A stretch of DNA of 52,324 nucleotides, from positions 1 to 52,324 of the forward strand of contig NZ_JANFAK020000049.1 of the NCBI RefSeq assembly GCF_024721315.2. The letters are read 5' to 3'. A model generated the notes under the pieces. The model ran no database searches. It was not told the origin of the DNA and saw only the letters and a list, made by a program, of their open reading frames with translations. Shown here piece after piece: positions 1 to 7,937 of this stretch. The position numbers and the translations under genes were made by a program. Within the stretch, counting starts at the first letter, position 1. Each line of letters begins with the position of its first letter. This DNA comes from Streptomyces sp. Isolate_45 (GTDB lineage: Bacteria > Actinomycetota > Actinomycetes > Streptomycetales > Streptomycetaceae).

Positions 1-60
1 CTGGAGTTCCTGGAGGCGCACGCCCCGGACGAGGGGGGCCCGTCCGGACCCCGCTCGTAG
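1..60 (+). CDS. 3' end of an unidentified gene (partial)
   Basis: The frame is open from the first base and stops at TAG 58-60, giving 19 terminal residues (…FLEAHAPDEGGPSGPRS). The codons are strongly GC3-biased, as in the rest of the window. The rest of the gene lies upstream, so no function can be given. The 61-196 stretch after it has no gene and consists of very GC-rich self-complementary sequence that probably contains its terminator. Confidence 0.5.
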   Translation: MEFLEAHAPDEGGPSGPRS

Positions 61-196
61 GAGACCGACGCGCCCGGGGGCGGGCCGCCCCCGGCCGCGG
101 GGACGGCGGGCCGGCGGGCGCCCCGCGGGCGCCGGGGCCGCCGGCGCCCCCGCGGCCGGCCGTCCGCGCCTCCCGAGCCGACGGAGCCGACGGAGC

Positions 197-216
197 CGGC
201 TGACGGGCCTCAGCCG
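197..216 (-). terminator. Short hairpin at the SHOCT gene stop
   Basis: Perfect 7-bp arms (CGGCTGA 197-203 and TCAGCCG 210-216) around a 6-nt loop overlap the stop codon of the SHOCT gene. There is no T-run, which is common for Streptomyces terminators. Confidence 0.3.
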
Positions 217-530
217 CTGAGGATCCGGGCCTTCTCCGCCGCGAACTCGGCTTCGGTGAGGACGCCCTGTGCCTTCAGCTCGGCCAGTTGGGTCAGTTGA
301 CCGACCCGGTCCACCGCGGGCGGCGCCGGGGCGGCGACCGGTACCTGGGCGGCCGTCCGGTCCACCGGCTCCTGTTCCCCGGCGTCGGCGGCCGTCCGCT
401 GGTCGGCGCCGCGCTCCGCGGCCGCGCGCTGCATCCGGCCCGACACCGCGGTGGCCGTGCCGGCCACGACCGCGGTCCGGGCCATGGTGCCGAGCAGGCC
501 CGGCCGTCCCATCCGTCGACGCATCACCAT
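210..530 (-). CDS. SHOCT-domain small protein
   Basis: A 106-residue protein. Residues 1-35 are a basic, Ala-rich N-terminus with a weakly hydrophobic stretch. An Ala/Pro-rich linker follows, and the last ~30 residues (QLTQLAELKAQGVLTEAEF…) form a SHOCT motif. SHOCT is a short C-terminal domain thought to mediate oligomerisation. The ATG lies 4 nt after the stop of the DUF6325-type gene, so the two form an operon; to my knowledge this pairing recurs in actinobacteria. Biochemical role unknown. Confidence 0.75.
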   Translation of the reverse strand: MVMRRRMGRPGLLGTMARTAVVAGTATAVSGRMQRAAAERGADQRTAADAGEQEPVDRTAAQVPVAAPAPPAVDRVGQLTQLAELKAQGVLTEAEFAAEKARILSG

Positions 531-921
531 GTCGTCAGCCCTCCTCGTCCAGGGCGGTGATCGCCCGTACGACCTCGGCGCGGGGGATCCGCTCCATGAG
601 GACCACCTGCCCGTCGGACTCCCGCAACGCCGTGGCGAGTCGGGACGCCCAGGTGTTCTCCCGGACGAGGACGACCGCCGACGAGTTGTCCGGCAGGTGC
701 TCGGCCACCCGGGTGAGGCCCTCGTCGCTGATCAGGTCGAAGCCCTCGCCGGTCAGCCGCCGGAACGCTTCGTCCACCACGGCGTCGTCGAGTTCCACCA
801 CGGCGACGGATCCGTCCGGTCCCTTGTTGACGAACGTCAGGTCGAGGATCCGGACCACCCCGCTCTCCTGCAGCTCGCGCAGGGCCGGGGCGACGTCGCC
901 GTTGAACCGGTTGCCGTCGAA

Positions 922-958
922 GGAAGGTCGGCAGGGCGGGGAGCCCTGCCGACCTTCC
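922..958. repeat. Perfect 16-bp inverted repeat, 5-nt loop
   Basis: GGAAGGTCGGCAGGGC (922-937) is followed by GGGGA (938-942) and the exact reverse complement (943-958). It lies exactly where the start of the DUF6325-type gene should be. It could be a terminator, a template-switch scar or an assembly artefact. Confidence 0.8.
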
Positions 959-983
959 GGTGTCCCCGGCCCCACGAGCCCGG

Positions 984-1027
984 CCCATCCCCATCCGACC
1001 CCATCCGACCCCACCCATCCCCATCCC
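984..1027 (-). other. G-quadruplex-forming tract
   Basis: Read on the minus strand, 1027 to 1009 is GGGATGGGGATGGGTGGGG, a canonical four-tract G-quadruplex motif with 1-2-nt loops. Further GGGG tracts continue to 984. It lies immediately 5' of the damaged DUF6325-type gene on its coding strand. Confidence 0.6.
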
Positions 1028-1122
1028 GCCACCGGCCCCGTCCCTGTGATCCGATCCCGCCGCCGGCGGCCCCGGGCCGGCCCTTATGATGCGGTGTTCA
1101 TGATCGTCAGGGGGGCGATGTC

Positions 1123-1908
1123 GTGCGCACGTACGCGCGAAGTACCAGGAGACCGCGGAGCGAGGGCCGTTCGGGCTGCGTCGGCTTCCTCATGCTGCCG
1201 TTCGTCTTCGCCGCCCGGGTGCAACGCCCGGCGCGGACCGGGCGGCTGATCGATCCGCAGATCGAGGCCGCCAAGGTCGCCCGTACCGCCATCGGCGCCG
1301 CGGCCACCGGATGGCTGCTCTACTCCTACCCGCTGAGCCGGTCCGCGGGCTCGGTGCTGCAGGACAAGTTCGTCGAGTTCTTCCTCAGCGCGGGCGTGCT
1401 GCTGGTCCTCGTACCGATCGCGCTGGCCACCTTCGTCCTGAGCGCCCGACGACCCGGCCCCGCCTTCTACCGGGCCCGGCTGCGCGGCCCGCTCACCGCC
1501 CTAGGGGCGCTCTTCGGAACCGTCCTGCTCCTCCTGCTGGCCGGGCCCGCGGGCACCCTGATGACAGCGGACCACATGGGCGCCGCCGGGTTCCTCCTGA
1601 GCATCGTGTTCGGCGCCGTCTACCTGTTCGCGCTGCCCTTCGGCCTGGCCTCGGTGATGTACGGCGTCCACCACACCTTCCGCACCGCCGACGTCCACGA
1701 GGTGCTCCCGCCGCTGATATCGCCGGCCCTGGTGTGGGCGATGTGCGCGGTCCAGGTCTTCGACGCGCCGCCCGTCCACGCCCCGCTCGCCGTCCGGCTC
1801 CTCTTCCTGATCGGACCGCCGCTGTCGGTGACCGGGCTGTCGGTGTGGGAACTGCGCCGCCTGCGCGTCCGGTACGGGCTCACCCTGCGCTCCGCGCTCG
1901 GCCGATAG
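1123..1908 (+). CDS. Multi-pass membrane protein of unknown function
   Basis: A 261-residue protein with a GTG start, preceded by AGGGGGG about 7 nt upstream. After a basic N-terminus there are about five or six hydrophobic segments (roughly residues 18-32, 51-70, 85-106, 123-142, 155-178, 192-208 and 221-240), separated by short basic loops. I recognise no family or catalytic motif. A 53-codon gene follows 82 nt downstream and may be co-transcribed. Confidence 0.7.
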   Translation: MRTYARSTRRPRSEGRSGCVGFLMLPFVFAARVQRPARTGRLIDPQIEAAKVARTAIGAAATGWLLYSYPLSRSAGSVLQDKFVEFFLSAGVLLVLVPIALATFVLSARRPGPAFYRARLRGPLTALGALFGTVLLLLLAGPAGTLMTADHMGAAGFLLSIVFGAVYLFALPFGLASVMYGVHHTFRTADVHEVLPPLISPALVWAMCAVQVFDAPPVHAPLAVRLLFLIGPPLSVTGLSVWELRRLRVRYGLTLRSALGR

Positions 1909-1990
1909 GGAGAACGGCCCGGGCGGGCGTTGCCGGGCCCCGCGTCCCCGGGCAGGGATCGGGCACCGGCCCGATCGAGGGGGAGCGCGC

Positions 1991-2152
1991 ATGGACCGGC
2001 TACGACAGCACGTCTTCGAGCCGTACCCCGAGCTCCTCGTCAACGAGCGCGCCCGCAGCCAGATCCCGGGCCTGGGCCGCACCGTTCCGTACGCCCTCGG
2101 CAACGTCCTGCTCACCGTGTGGGGGTCGGCGATCGTGCTCATGGTCCGGTGA
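1991..2152 (+). CDS. Small single-span membrane protein (53 aa)
   Basis: The ATG at 1991 is preceded by AGGGGGAG with about 6-nt spacing, a strong ribosome-binding site. The product is 53 residues. An amphipathic N-terminus (MDRLRQHVFEPYPELLVNER) leads into one hydrophobic helix (about residues 33-52) that ends in a single Arg. GC3 bias is good. It lies downstream of the membrane protein at 1123-1908 and is followed by a strong terminator. Function unknown. Confidence 0.65.
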   Translation: MDRLRQHVFEPYPELLVNERARSQIPGLGRTVPYALGNVLLTVWGSAIVLMVR

Positions 2153-2163
2153 CGGCACCCCGC

Positions 2164-2202
2164 GCGCCGCACCGCCGGGGACGGACCCCGGCGGTGCGGC
2201 GC
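2164..2202. terminator. Bidirectional terminator, 17-bp perfect stem
   Basis: Arms 2164-2180 and 2186-2202 pair perfectly around ACGGA. It lies between the convergent 53-residue ORF (+) and the VOC gene (-). Confidence 0.8.
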
Positions 2203-2214
2203 ATCGGGGTCACC

Positions 2215-3039
2215 TCACGCCGGGCCGCCTTCGCCGTAGGAGCGGATCAGGGAGAACACCGCCCCCTCCGGGTCCGCCACCGTGGCCAGCCGCCCGCGGA
2301 TCCGGTCCCGGGCCGGGCTGACGATCCGTCCGCCCAGGTCCACCACCCGCTCGGCGGCCCCGTCCGGGTCGGCCACCTCGAAGTACGTCATCCAGTGCGG
2401 CCCCCGGTCACGGGGCAGCGCCCGCCCGACCCCGTGCACGGCGGCGACCGGCCGGCCCGCCAGCAGCAGCGTCAGGTAGTCCAGGCCGCCGGGGCCGTCG
2501 GCGTACAGCTCGGCGTCGGGGCCCTTGTACTCCTCCGCCTCGTGGCCGAAGACGTACGAGTAGAACGTGCCGACCGCCACGCTCTCCTGGGTGAGCAGCT
2601 CGTTCCACACGGGCGTGCCGGGCATCCCGAACGGTCGTGCTCCCGGCCGGTCCGCGGCCTGCCAGATCCCGAAGATCGCGCCCAGCGGGTCGGAGCAGAT
2701 CGCCATCCGCTCCACCGGCCCGGCGTCCAGCGGGCCCACCGCGACCGTGCCGCCGCAGGACCGGATGGCCTCGGCGGTGGCGTCGGCGTCGTCGGTGGCG
2801 AAGTACGTGGTCCAGGCGACCGGAAGGTCCCGGTCCGGCGGTAGCTGGCCGATGCCCGCCACCTCTTCACCGTCGAGGAACGCCCGGACGTACGGGCCGA
2901 GGTGCTGCGGCCCCGGCTCGTACTCCCAGCCGAAGAGGTCGGCGTAGAAGGCCTCGGTACTCCCGAGACCGTGCGCCATGAGGCTCACCCAACAGGGTGT
3001 GCCGGGCGGGCGCCGCGAAGCCCGCGCTGCCTCGGTCAT
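2215..3039 (-). CDS. Two-domain VOC (glyoxalase/bleomycin-resistance fold) protein
   Basis: A 274-residue protein starting at ATG 3039 behind GGAGGAG. Two tandem VOC repeats are visible. Repeat one (about 10-125) opens with the CWVSLM…AFYADLFGW signature, and repeat two (about 140-265) opens with PVWNELLT…FYSYVFG. VOC proteins of this size in Streptomyces are usually annotated as glyoxalase-like hydroxylases, but the metal-ligand set is too degenerate to name a reaction. It is divergent from the rhodanese gene. Confidence 0.8.
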   Translation of the reverse strand: MTEAARASRRPPGTPCWVSLMAHGLGSTEAFYADLFGWEYEPGPQHLGPYVRAFLDGEEVAGIGQLPPDRDLPVAWTTYFATDDADATAEAIRSCGGTVAVGPLDAGPVERMAICSDPLGAIFGIWQAADRPGARPFGMPGTPVWNELLTQESVAVGTFYSYVFGHEAEEYKGPDAELYADGPGGLDYLTLLLAGRPVAAVHGVGRALPRDRGPHWMTYFEVADPDGAAERVVDLGGRIVSPARDRIRGRLATVADPEGAVFSLIRSYGEGGPA

Positions 3040-3214
3040 GTCAGCAGTCTCCTCCGTCTCGTCCCCGTACCCGCCCGATGCTTGCACCCCGGGACACGCG
3101 GCGCGCCCCGACCGGGCCGGGTCGTCCGGGCCCGGAGGAGAGATGACCGAATCCCGGCGGCCCGCTGGTGTCGGGCTCGTTACGCGGCCCCCGGGGCGGG
3201 GGCAAGATGGGCCC

Positions 3215-4051
3215 ATGACTGCGATTCTCTCGGCCTCCGAACTGACGGACGAGCTGGCCGGACCCCGGCCGCCGGTGCTCCTGGACGTCCGCTGGCAACT
3301 GGGCGGCCCCGACCAGCGCCCCGCCTACGAAGCGGGCCACCTGACCGGCGCCGTGTACGTCGACCTCGACCGCGAACTGGCAGGTCCGCCCGGGTCGGGC
3401 GGGCGCCACCCGCTGCCGGACCCGGAGGCCTTCGCGGCGGTCATGCGCCGTGCCGGCGTGGGCTCCGACACGGCGGTGGTCGTGTACGACGGAGGGCAGG
3501 GCTGGGCCGCGGCCCGTGCCTGGTGGCTGTTGCGCTGGACGGGTCACCCGGCCGTGCGCGTCCTGGACGGTGGCCTGGCCGCCTGGACCGCGGCGGGCGG
3601 AGCGGTGACCTCCGACACGCCGAACCCCGCGGAAGGCGATTTCAAGCCAAACCCGGGGGCCCTGGGTCTGCTGGACGCGGACGGCGCGGCCGCCCTGGCC
3701 CGGGAGGGACTCCTCCTGGACGCGCGGGCCGGGGAGCGCTATCGCGGCGAGGTCGAACCGATCGACCGGATCGGCGGTCACATCCCGGGCGCGGTGTCCG
3801 CCCCGACCACGGAAAATGTGACGGACGACGGCCGGTTCCTGCCGGCAGGGGCCCTGCGCGCGCGGTTCGCGGAGCTGGGCGCCACCGGGGACACGCCGGT
3901 GGGCGTGTACTGCGGCTCGGGGGTCTCCGGGGCGCACGAGGTGCTGGCCCTGGAGGTGGCCGGAATCCCGGCGGCCCTGTACGCGGGCAGTTGGTCGCAG
4001 TGGTCCTCGGACCCGGAGCGGCCCGTGGCGACGGGACCGGACCCGCAGTAG
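3215..4051 (+). CDS. sseA: Sulfurtransferase (tandem rhodanese)
   Basis: A 278-residue protein with two rhodanese domains, an inactive N-terminal one (about 5-125) and a catalytic C-terminal one (about 155-270). The active-site loop CGSGVSGA (residues ~231-238) carries the persulfide-forming Cys. The length fits thiosulfate or 3-mercaptopyruvate sulfurtransferases. The exact donor cannot be decided, although a C-G-S-G start to the loop is commonly associated with mercaptopyruvate enzymes. The ATG at 3215 fits the family N-terminus; in-frame codons upstream lack family similarity. Confidence 0.85.
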   Translation: MTAILSASELTDELAGPRPPVLLDVRWQLGGPDQRPAYEAGHLTGAVYVDLDRELAGPPGSGGRHPLPDPEAFAAVMRRAGVGSDTAVVVYDGGQGWAAARAWWLLRWTGHPAVRVLDGGLAAWTAAGGAVTSDTPNPAEGDFKPNPGALGLLDADGAAALAREGLLLDARAGERYRGEVEPIDRIGGHIPGAVSAPTTENVTDDGRFLPAGALRARFAELGATGDTPVGVYCGSGVSGAHEVLALEVAGIPAALYAGSWSQWSSDPERPVATGPDPQ

Positions 4052-4099
4052 ACCGGTGCGCCGGCCGGTGGGGCGAGGCCGGTGGGAACGAAGGGCGGT

Positions 4100-4138
4100 C
4101 GTGCCGTGACGTCGCCGGGCGGGCGGCGCCACGGCACG
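4100..4138. terminator. Bidirectional terminator between rhodanese gene and sepH
   Basis: The 9-bp perfect arms CGTGCCGTG (4100-4108) and CACGGCACG (4130-4138) flank a GC-rich loop in the gap between the two convergent genes. Confidence 0.65.
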
Positions 4139-4145
4139 GGCCGCG

Positions 4146-5171
4146 CTACTCCTGCTTCTTGCGCCGGGTCCCGAAGACGATCTCGTCCCAGCTGGGGACC
4201 GCCGCGCGGCGGCCCGGCCGGACGCCGTCGGCCTCGGCCTGGCGGTCCGTCGTACCGGTGAGCCGGTCGCGGTGGCCCGCCACCGTGCGCGGCATCAGCA
4301 CGTCCGCGTACGCCGAACCGGCGCCCGCCGACGCCGCCGGGGCCGGCGGCTCCTCCGCCTCGATCTCCTCGACGGGGGCCTCGGGGCGCTCCGGGACGAC
4401 CATGTCGCCGCGGAAACTCGGGACGGCTTCCAGCAGGCTGGTCAGCGTGTCCCGTTCCTCCTCGGGCTCCGGCGGAGGAGGGGTCCGGGTGTCGGGCCGT
4501 TCCAACTGGCGGTCCAGGGCCCGGTCCAGCGGCCGGTCCCGCGGCAGTCGGGCGATCCGCGGCACGAACGGGAAGCTCGGCTCCGGCGTCGCCGGCAGGT
4601 CGTCCGACTCGCCGATCAGGGAACGGGCCTCGTCGTCGACGGCCACGACCAGCCGGCGCGGCGGGTCGTACGTCCAGCTCGCCGAGTGCATCTCGGTGGC
4701 CACCCGGTAGACGAGGAGGACCTCCCACGTGCCGTCGTCGCGGCGCCAGGAGTCCCATTGCACGGATTCCTTGTCGGCCCCGCGCAGGGTGAGTCGTTCC
4801 TGTACGGCCTCGCCGAGTTGAGGTCCGGTGTTCTCGCCGGGGCGGCGGACGGGCGTCTTGCGGGCGCGCTCCGCCATGAAGGCGCGCTCGGCGAGTACGG
4901 GACCCTCGAAGCGGCGGACCCGGTCGACGGGGATGCCGGCGAGCTGGGCGACCTCCTCCGCGGAGGCACCGGCTCGTATGCGGGCCTGGATGTCTCGGGG
5001 GCGGAGGTGGCTCTCCACCTCGATCTCGATCTGGTTCAGGCGCGCGCGGTCATTGCGCACGGCAGCCCGCAGCCGCTCATCGATCGGAAGCGTGTACTCC
5101 GTGCTGTCCGCAGCCTTGAGCACCAGTCGTGTGCCGTCATTTGAGACGGCCACGACACGCAGTTCGGGCAT
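4146..5171 (-). CDS. sepH: Septation protein SepH
   Basis: A 341-residue protein matching actinobacterial SepH (DUF3071). The N-terminus MPELRVVAVSNDGTRLVLK begins a conserved domain of about 170 residues with a predicted helix-turn-helix (RIRAGASAEEVAQLAGI). A disordered Pro/Glu-rich linker and a short basic C-terminal motif (PSWDEIVFGTRRKKQE) follow. SepH is known to bind FtsZ directly and promote its assembly during division. The ATG at 5171 has GGGAGG 5 nt upstream. A 28-bp inverted-repeat operator candidate lies about 160 nt further upstream. Confidence 0.93.
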   Translation of the reverse strand: MPELRVVAVSNDGTRLVLKAADSTEYTLPIDERLRAAVRNDRARLNQIEIEVESHLRPRDIQARIRAGASAEEVAQLAGIPVDRVRRFEGPVLAERAFMAERARKTPVRRPGENTGPQLGEAVQERLTLRGADKESVQWDSWRRDDGTWEVLLVYRVATEMHSASWTYDPPRRLVVAVDDEARSLIGESDDLPATPEPSFPFVPRIARLPRDRPLDRALDRQLERPDTRTPPPPEPEEERDTLTSLLEAVPSFRGDMVVPERPEAPVEEIEAEEPPAPAASAGAGSAYADVLMPRTVAGHRDRLTGTTDRQAEADGVRPGRRAAVPSWDEIVFGTRRKKQE

Positions 5172-5318
5172 GGGGACCTCCCGGGTGGTGCCTGCCGACG
5201 TCACGTGCGTCGCTGCTTCCGCTAGTCGAGTGTGGCCTGCCCGGGTGCAGCCTGCCACAACCTTGCCGTGTTAAACCGGCGTGTCGGGCAAGCGCCCTTG
5301 ATCGACGTTATGGCACGG

Positions 5319-5615
5319 TTACCTGTTGGGCACGCACAGTGACCGATTGATTACTGTGCGCAGCAGGAACCCGTGCAATACCGCGGCATCACCGGTCTTG
5401 AGTGCCGTTTCTTCATTAGTCGGCTCCCTCTCCCGAGCCCGGACATCCGTAAGGAAGGACGGCCCCAGGGCTCGCCACAGTACTCCATTCGGGCCACCTG
5501 GGTGGACCGCCGCGCCGCCGAAGTTGTCCCGGGCGGCGGGAGTTGGGCTGCCCGAAATCGGGTCCGAATCCGGGCCGACCTGCGGGCGCGCCCGATTTCG
5601 GGTGTTGTGCTTCAC
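5319..5615 (-). CDS. Doubtful 98-aa ORF upstream of sepH
   Basis: A GTG at 5615 has GGGGA about 6 nt upstream, and the frame runs to a TAA. GC3 is only moderate, clearly below that of neighbouring genes. The product is basic and lacks recognisable motifs. It covers two inverted repeats (5333-5360 and 5551-5602). I list it because nothing else explains the 538-nt gap 5172-5709, but untranslated regulatory DNA is at least as likely. Confidence 0.22.
   Translation of the reverse strand: MKHNTRNRARPQVGPDSDPISGSPTPAARDNFGGAAVHPGGPNGVLWRALGPSFLTDVRAREREPTNEETALKTGDAAVLHGFLLRTVINRSLCVPNR
5333..5360. promoter_or_regulatory. Operator-like inverted repeat upstream of sepH
   Basis: Perfect 8-bp arms CGCACAGT (5333-5340) and ACTGTGCG (5353-5360) are separated by 12 nt. 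The arm centres are therefore about two helical turns apart, the geometry expected for a dimeric regulator. No known regulator is recognised. Confidence 0.4.
5551..5602. repeat. 12-bp inverted repeat, 28-nt spacer
   Basis: CCCGAAATCGGG (5551-5562) and CCCGATTTCGGG (5591-5602) are perfect reverse complements. Each arm also contains its own CCCGA/TCGGG half-dyad. They lie upstream of the gene at 5710. The pattern suggests paired binding sites or a long stem. Confidence 0.5.
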
Positions 5616-5709
5616 AGAATCCCCAGAAATGGAACTTTCCCTTTCGCTCAGGTGTCAGTAACTGCTGACGGACGACGAGCGCGAGAGGCGTGACACACAG
5701 GGGATGGCG

Positions 5710-6579
5710 ATGGGTCAGAAGGCGGCAGCGGAAACCGGACCGGAGCGGGCGGACGAGGGCAAGAAGCTCGATCTGAGCGTCGCCCAGATCGCGGGGACCT
5801 CGCTCGCCACGGTCGGGGCGGCGCTGCTCGCCTCGCAGCTCGGCGTCTACGGGACCATCGTCGGCGCCGGCGTGGTCAGCGTGGTCGCCACCGCGGGCGG
5901 GCCCGTCATCCAGCACGTCTTCCGGCGCACCGGCGACCAGTTGCGCGAGGGCGCCCGGCCCAGGGTCCGTCAGGTCCCGCCGCGGCAGGGGCCGGACACC
6001 GGGACGACGGTGCCGCCGGCCGCCGCCGGGCCGTCGGGGGAGTTCGGCGACGCCACCGTGCACGGCACCCGCGTACGGGGCTGGAAGCGCACGGCGGCGG
6101 CATCGGCGGCCGCCTTCGCCGTCGCCATCGGCGGACTCGGGACGTACGAGGCCGTCGCCGGCACCTCCGTGAGCAGGGGCGGCGACACGCTCTGGTCCGC
6201 CGGCACCCGCAAGGCCGCCGACCACCGCCCCGCCCCGCCCGGGACCGGGCCGGGCGCGGGGGAGAAGGGCGGCGAGCGGGGCGGGCACGGCGACGACGGC
6301 AAGAGCGGCAAGGGTGCCGACGACGGGAAGGGCACCGGGGACGGGCCGACCCCCGGGCCCGGGAGCTCCCCGAGCCCCTCCCTCCCGGACGGCGACGGGA
6401 GCGGCAGCCCCGCCCCCGGCACATCCCCCTCCGGGACCCCGTCGCCGCCGGCGTCCCCGTCCCCGCCGGTCACGCCGAGCGGCAAGCCGTCCTCGTCGGT
6501 CGCCCCGACGCCGACGCCCGGCGGCGGCACGGGCGGAGCCGATTCCGGACGGGGGGCCGGGGCGCCGAGCGGCTCCTGA
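5710..6579 (+). CDS. Membrane-anchored hypothetical protein with long Pro/Ser/Gly tail
   Basis: About 289 residues. Residues ~20-75 contain a conserved hydrophobic hairpin (LDLSVAQIAGTSLATVGAAL…VVSVVATAGG) typical of a small Streptomyces hypothetical family. A second hydrophobic segment lies at about 110-130. The last ~130 residues are a low-complexity Gly/Pro/Ser/Thr/Asp tail that is probably extracellular. Two in-frame ATGs exist: 5704 abuts the AGGGG directly, while 5710 sits 6 nt after it, so I chose 5710. Function unknown. Confidence 0.7.
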   Translation: MGQKAAAETGPERADEGKKLDLSVAQIAGTSLATVGAALLASQLGVYGTIVGAGVVSVVATAGGPVIQHVFRRTGDQLREGARPRVRQVPPRQGPDTGTTVPPAAAGPSGEFGDATVHGTRVRGWKRTAAASAAAFAVAIGGLGTYEAVAGTSVSRGGDTLWSAGTRKAADHRPAPPGTGPGAGEKGGERGGHGDDGKSGKGADDGKGTGDGPTPGPGSSPSPSLPDGDGSGSPAPGTSPSGTPSPPASPSPPVTPSGKPSSSVAPTPTPGGGTGGADSGRGAGAPSGS

Positions 6580-6599
6580 CCGCCCGTCGGCCGATCCGG

Positions 6600-7937
6600 T
6601 CAGGCTCCCAGCACGCGCCGCAGGTAGTCGTTGCCGAACAGCCGGTCCGGGTCGAGCCGGTCGCGCAGCGCGGCGAACTCCCCGAAGCGCGGGTAGACCC
6701 CGGCGAGGTACTCCGCGTCCCGGGTGTGCACCTTGCCCCAGTGCGGCCGCCCGCCGTACTCGGTGAAGATCCGCTCGGCCGCCGTGAAGTAGGCCCGGTA
6801 CGGGGTGCCCCGGTACATGTGAACGGCGATGTAGGCGGTCTCGCGCCCGGAGGCCGTCGACAGGGTGATGTCGTCCGCCGGAGCCGTGCGCACCTCCACG
6901 GGGAAGCTGATCCGCAGCCCGGAACGCTCGACCGTGGCCTTCAACTCGCGCAGCGCGGCCATCGCGTTCTCGCGCGGCAGCGCGTACTCCATCTCCACGA
7001 ACCGCACCCGGCGCGGACTGGTGAACACCTTGTACGGGATGTCCGTGTAGGTGCGGGCGGAGAGGGCGCGGCTGGCCACCTTGGCGATGCCGGGGATGGC
7101 CGCGGGGACGGCGCGTCCGAGGGAGTTGACGGCCTGGAAGACGCCGTTGGACAGCAGCTCGTCCTCGATCCAGGCGCTGACCGGTCCGGGCGGGGCCGCG
7201 GGGCCCTGGCTGCGGTTGTTCCGCTTGGTGTTGCAGTTGCCGGTGTGCGGGAACCAGTAGAACTCGAAGTGCTCGTTCTCGGCGACGTGCTCGTCGAACT
7301 CGGCGGTCACCCGGTCGAAGCCCATGGGCTCCTCACGGGCGGTCAGGAAGAAGAGCGGCTCCACGGCGAAGGTCAGCGAGGTGACGATGCCGAGCGCGCC
7401 GATGCCGAGCCTGGCGGCCGCGAAGACCTCGGGGTTCTCCTTGTCGGAGCAGTGCAGCAACCTGCCGTCGGCGGTGACCAGCTCCAGGGCGCGGATCTGC
7501 GCGGCGATGGAGGCGGAGTCGCGGCCGGTGCCGTGCGTGCCGGTGCTGGTGGCGCCGGAGACCGTCTGCTCCATGATGTCGCCCATGTTGGTGAGCGACA
7601 GGCCCTGCGCCGCGAGGGCCAGGTTGAGGTCCTTCAGTACCGTGCCGGCCGCCACCGTGACCGTGCCGGCCGCCCGGTCGACCTCCTTGACGCCGGCCAG
7701 CGCCTGCGGGCGCACGAGGACGCCGTCGGTCGCGGCCGCCGCCGTGAAGGAGTGGCCGGTGCCGACCGCCTTGACCCGCAGCCCCTCCTCGGCGGCCCGA
7801 CGGACCGCCTCCTGGAGCTCCCCGACCGAGGCCGGCGTCACCACGCGGGTGGGTCTGGCCCGGACGTTGCCCGCCCAGTTACGCCACTCGGCCGGCCCGC
7901 TCTTCCCCGCCGTCCGCACTGTCGGTGTCTGCGCCAT
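6600..7937 (-). CDS. FAD-linked sugar-1,4-lactone / alditol oxidase family protein
   Basis: A 445-residue VAO/PCMH-fold flavoprotein. The N-terminal FAD-binding half has the VGTGHSFT motif, whose His is the likely covalent flavin attachment site. The C-terminal half is of D-arabinono-lactone-oxidase type and ends with a family-typical RPHWGKVH motif near residue ~405. Substrate is uncertain among aldonolactones and alditols. The first 59 nt overlap the 3' end of the MFS gene, implying one transcript and translational coupling. Confidence 0.85.
   Translation of the reverse strand: MAQTPTVRTAGKSGPAEWRNWAGNVRARPTRVVTPASVGELQEAVRRAAEEGLRVKAVGTGHSFTAAAATDGVLVRPQALAGVKEVDRAAGTVTVAAGTVLKDLNLALAAQGLSLTNMGDIMEQTVSGATSTGTHGTGRDSASIAAQIRALELVTADGRLLHCSDKENPEVFAAARLGIGALGIVTSLTFAVEPLFFLTAREEPMGFDRVTAEFDEHVAENEHFEFYWFPHTGNCNTKRNNRSQGPAAPPGPVSAWIEDELLSNGVFQAVNSLGRAVPAAIPGIAKVASRALSARTYTDIPYKVFTSPRRVRFVEMEYALPRENAMAALRELKATVERSGLRISFPVEVRTAPADDITLSTASGRETAYIAVHMYRGTPYRAYFTAAERIFTEYGGRPHWGKVHTRDAEYLAGVYPRFGEFAALRDRLDPDRLFGNDYLRRVLGA

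Larger units (their letters stand above)
535..1032 (-). pseudogene. DUF6325-family protein with a lost or rewritten N-terminus
   Basis: From about residue 40 (FDGNRFNGDVAPALREL) to the end, this is a clear DUF6325-type protein: about 125 residues with the conserved NSSAVVLVRENTWA segment. Family members normally begin roughly 10 residues before the FDGNRF stretch with a short hydrophobic strand starting MGPVD. Here the in-frame sequence upstream is a perfect hairpin (922-958) and then Gly/Trp-rich, non-protein-like translation of a G-tract repeat. The only upstream in-frame start is a GTG at 1032 with no convincing Shine-Dalgarno. I infer a 5'-damaged gene, though an undetected alternative start is possible. 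It is operonic with the SHOCT gene. Confidence 0.55.

Noticed and set aside
5326..5661. Plus-strand 111-codon ORF upstream of the gene at 5710
   Set aside because: It has a Ser/Arg-rich translation, poor GC3, no RBS, and is antisense to another doubtful ORF.
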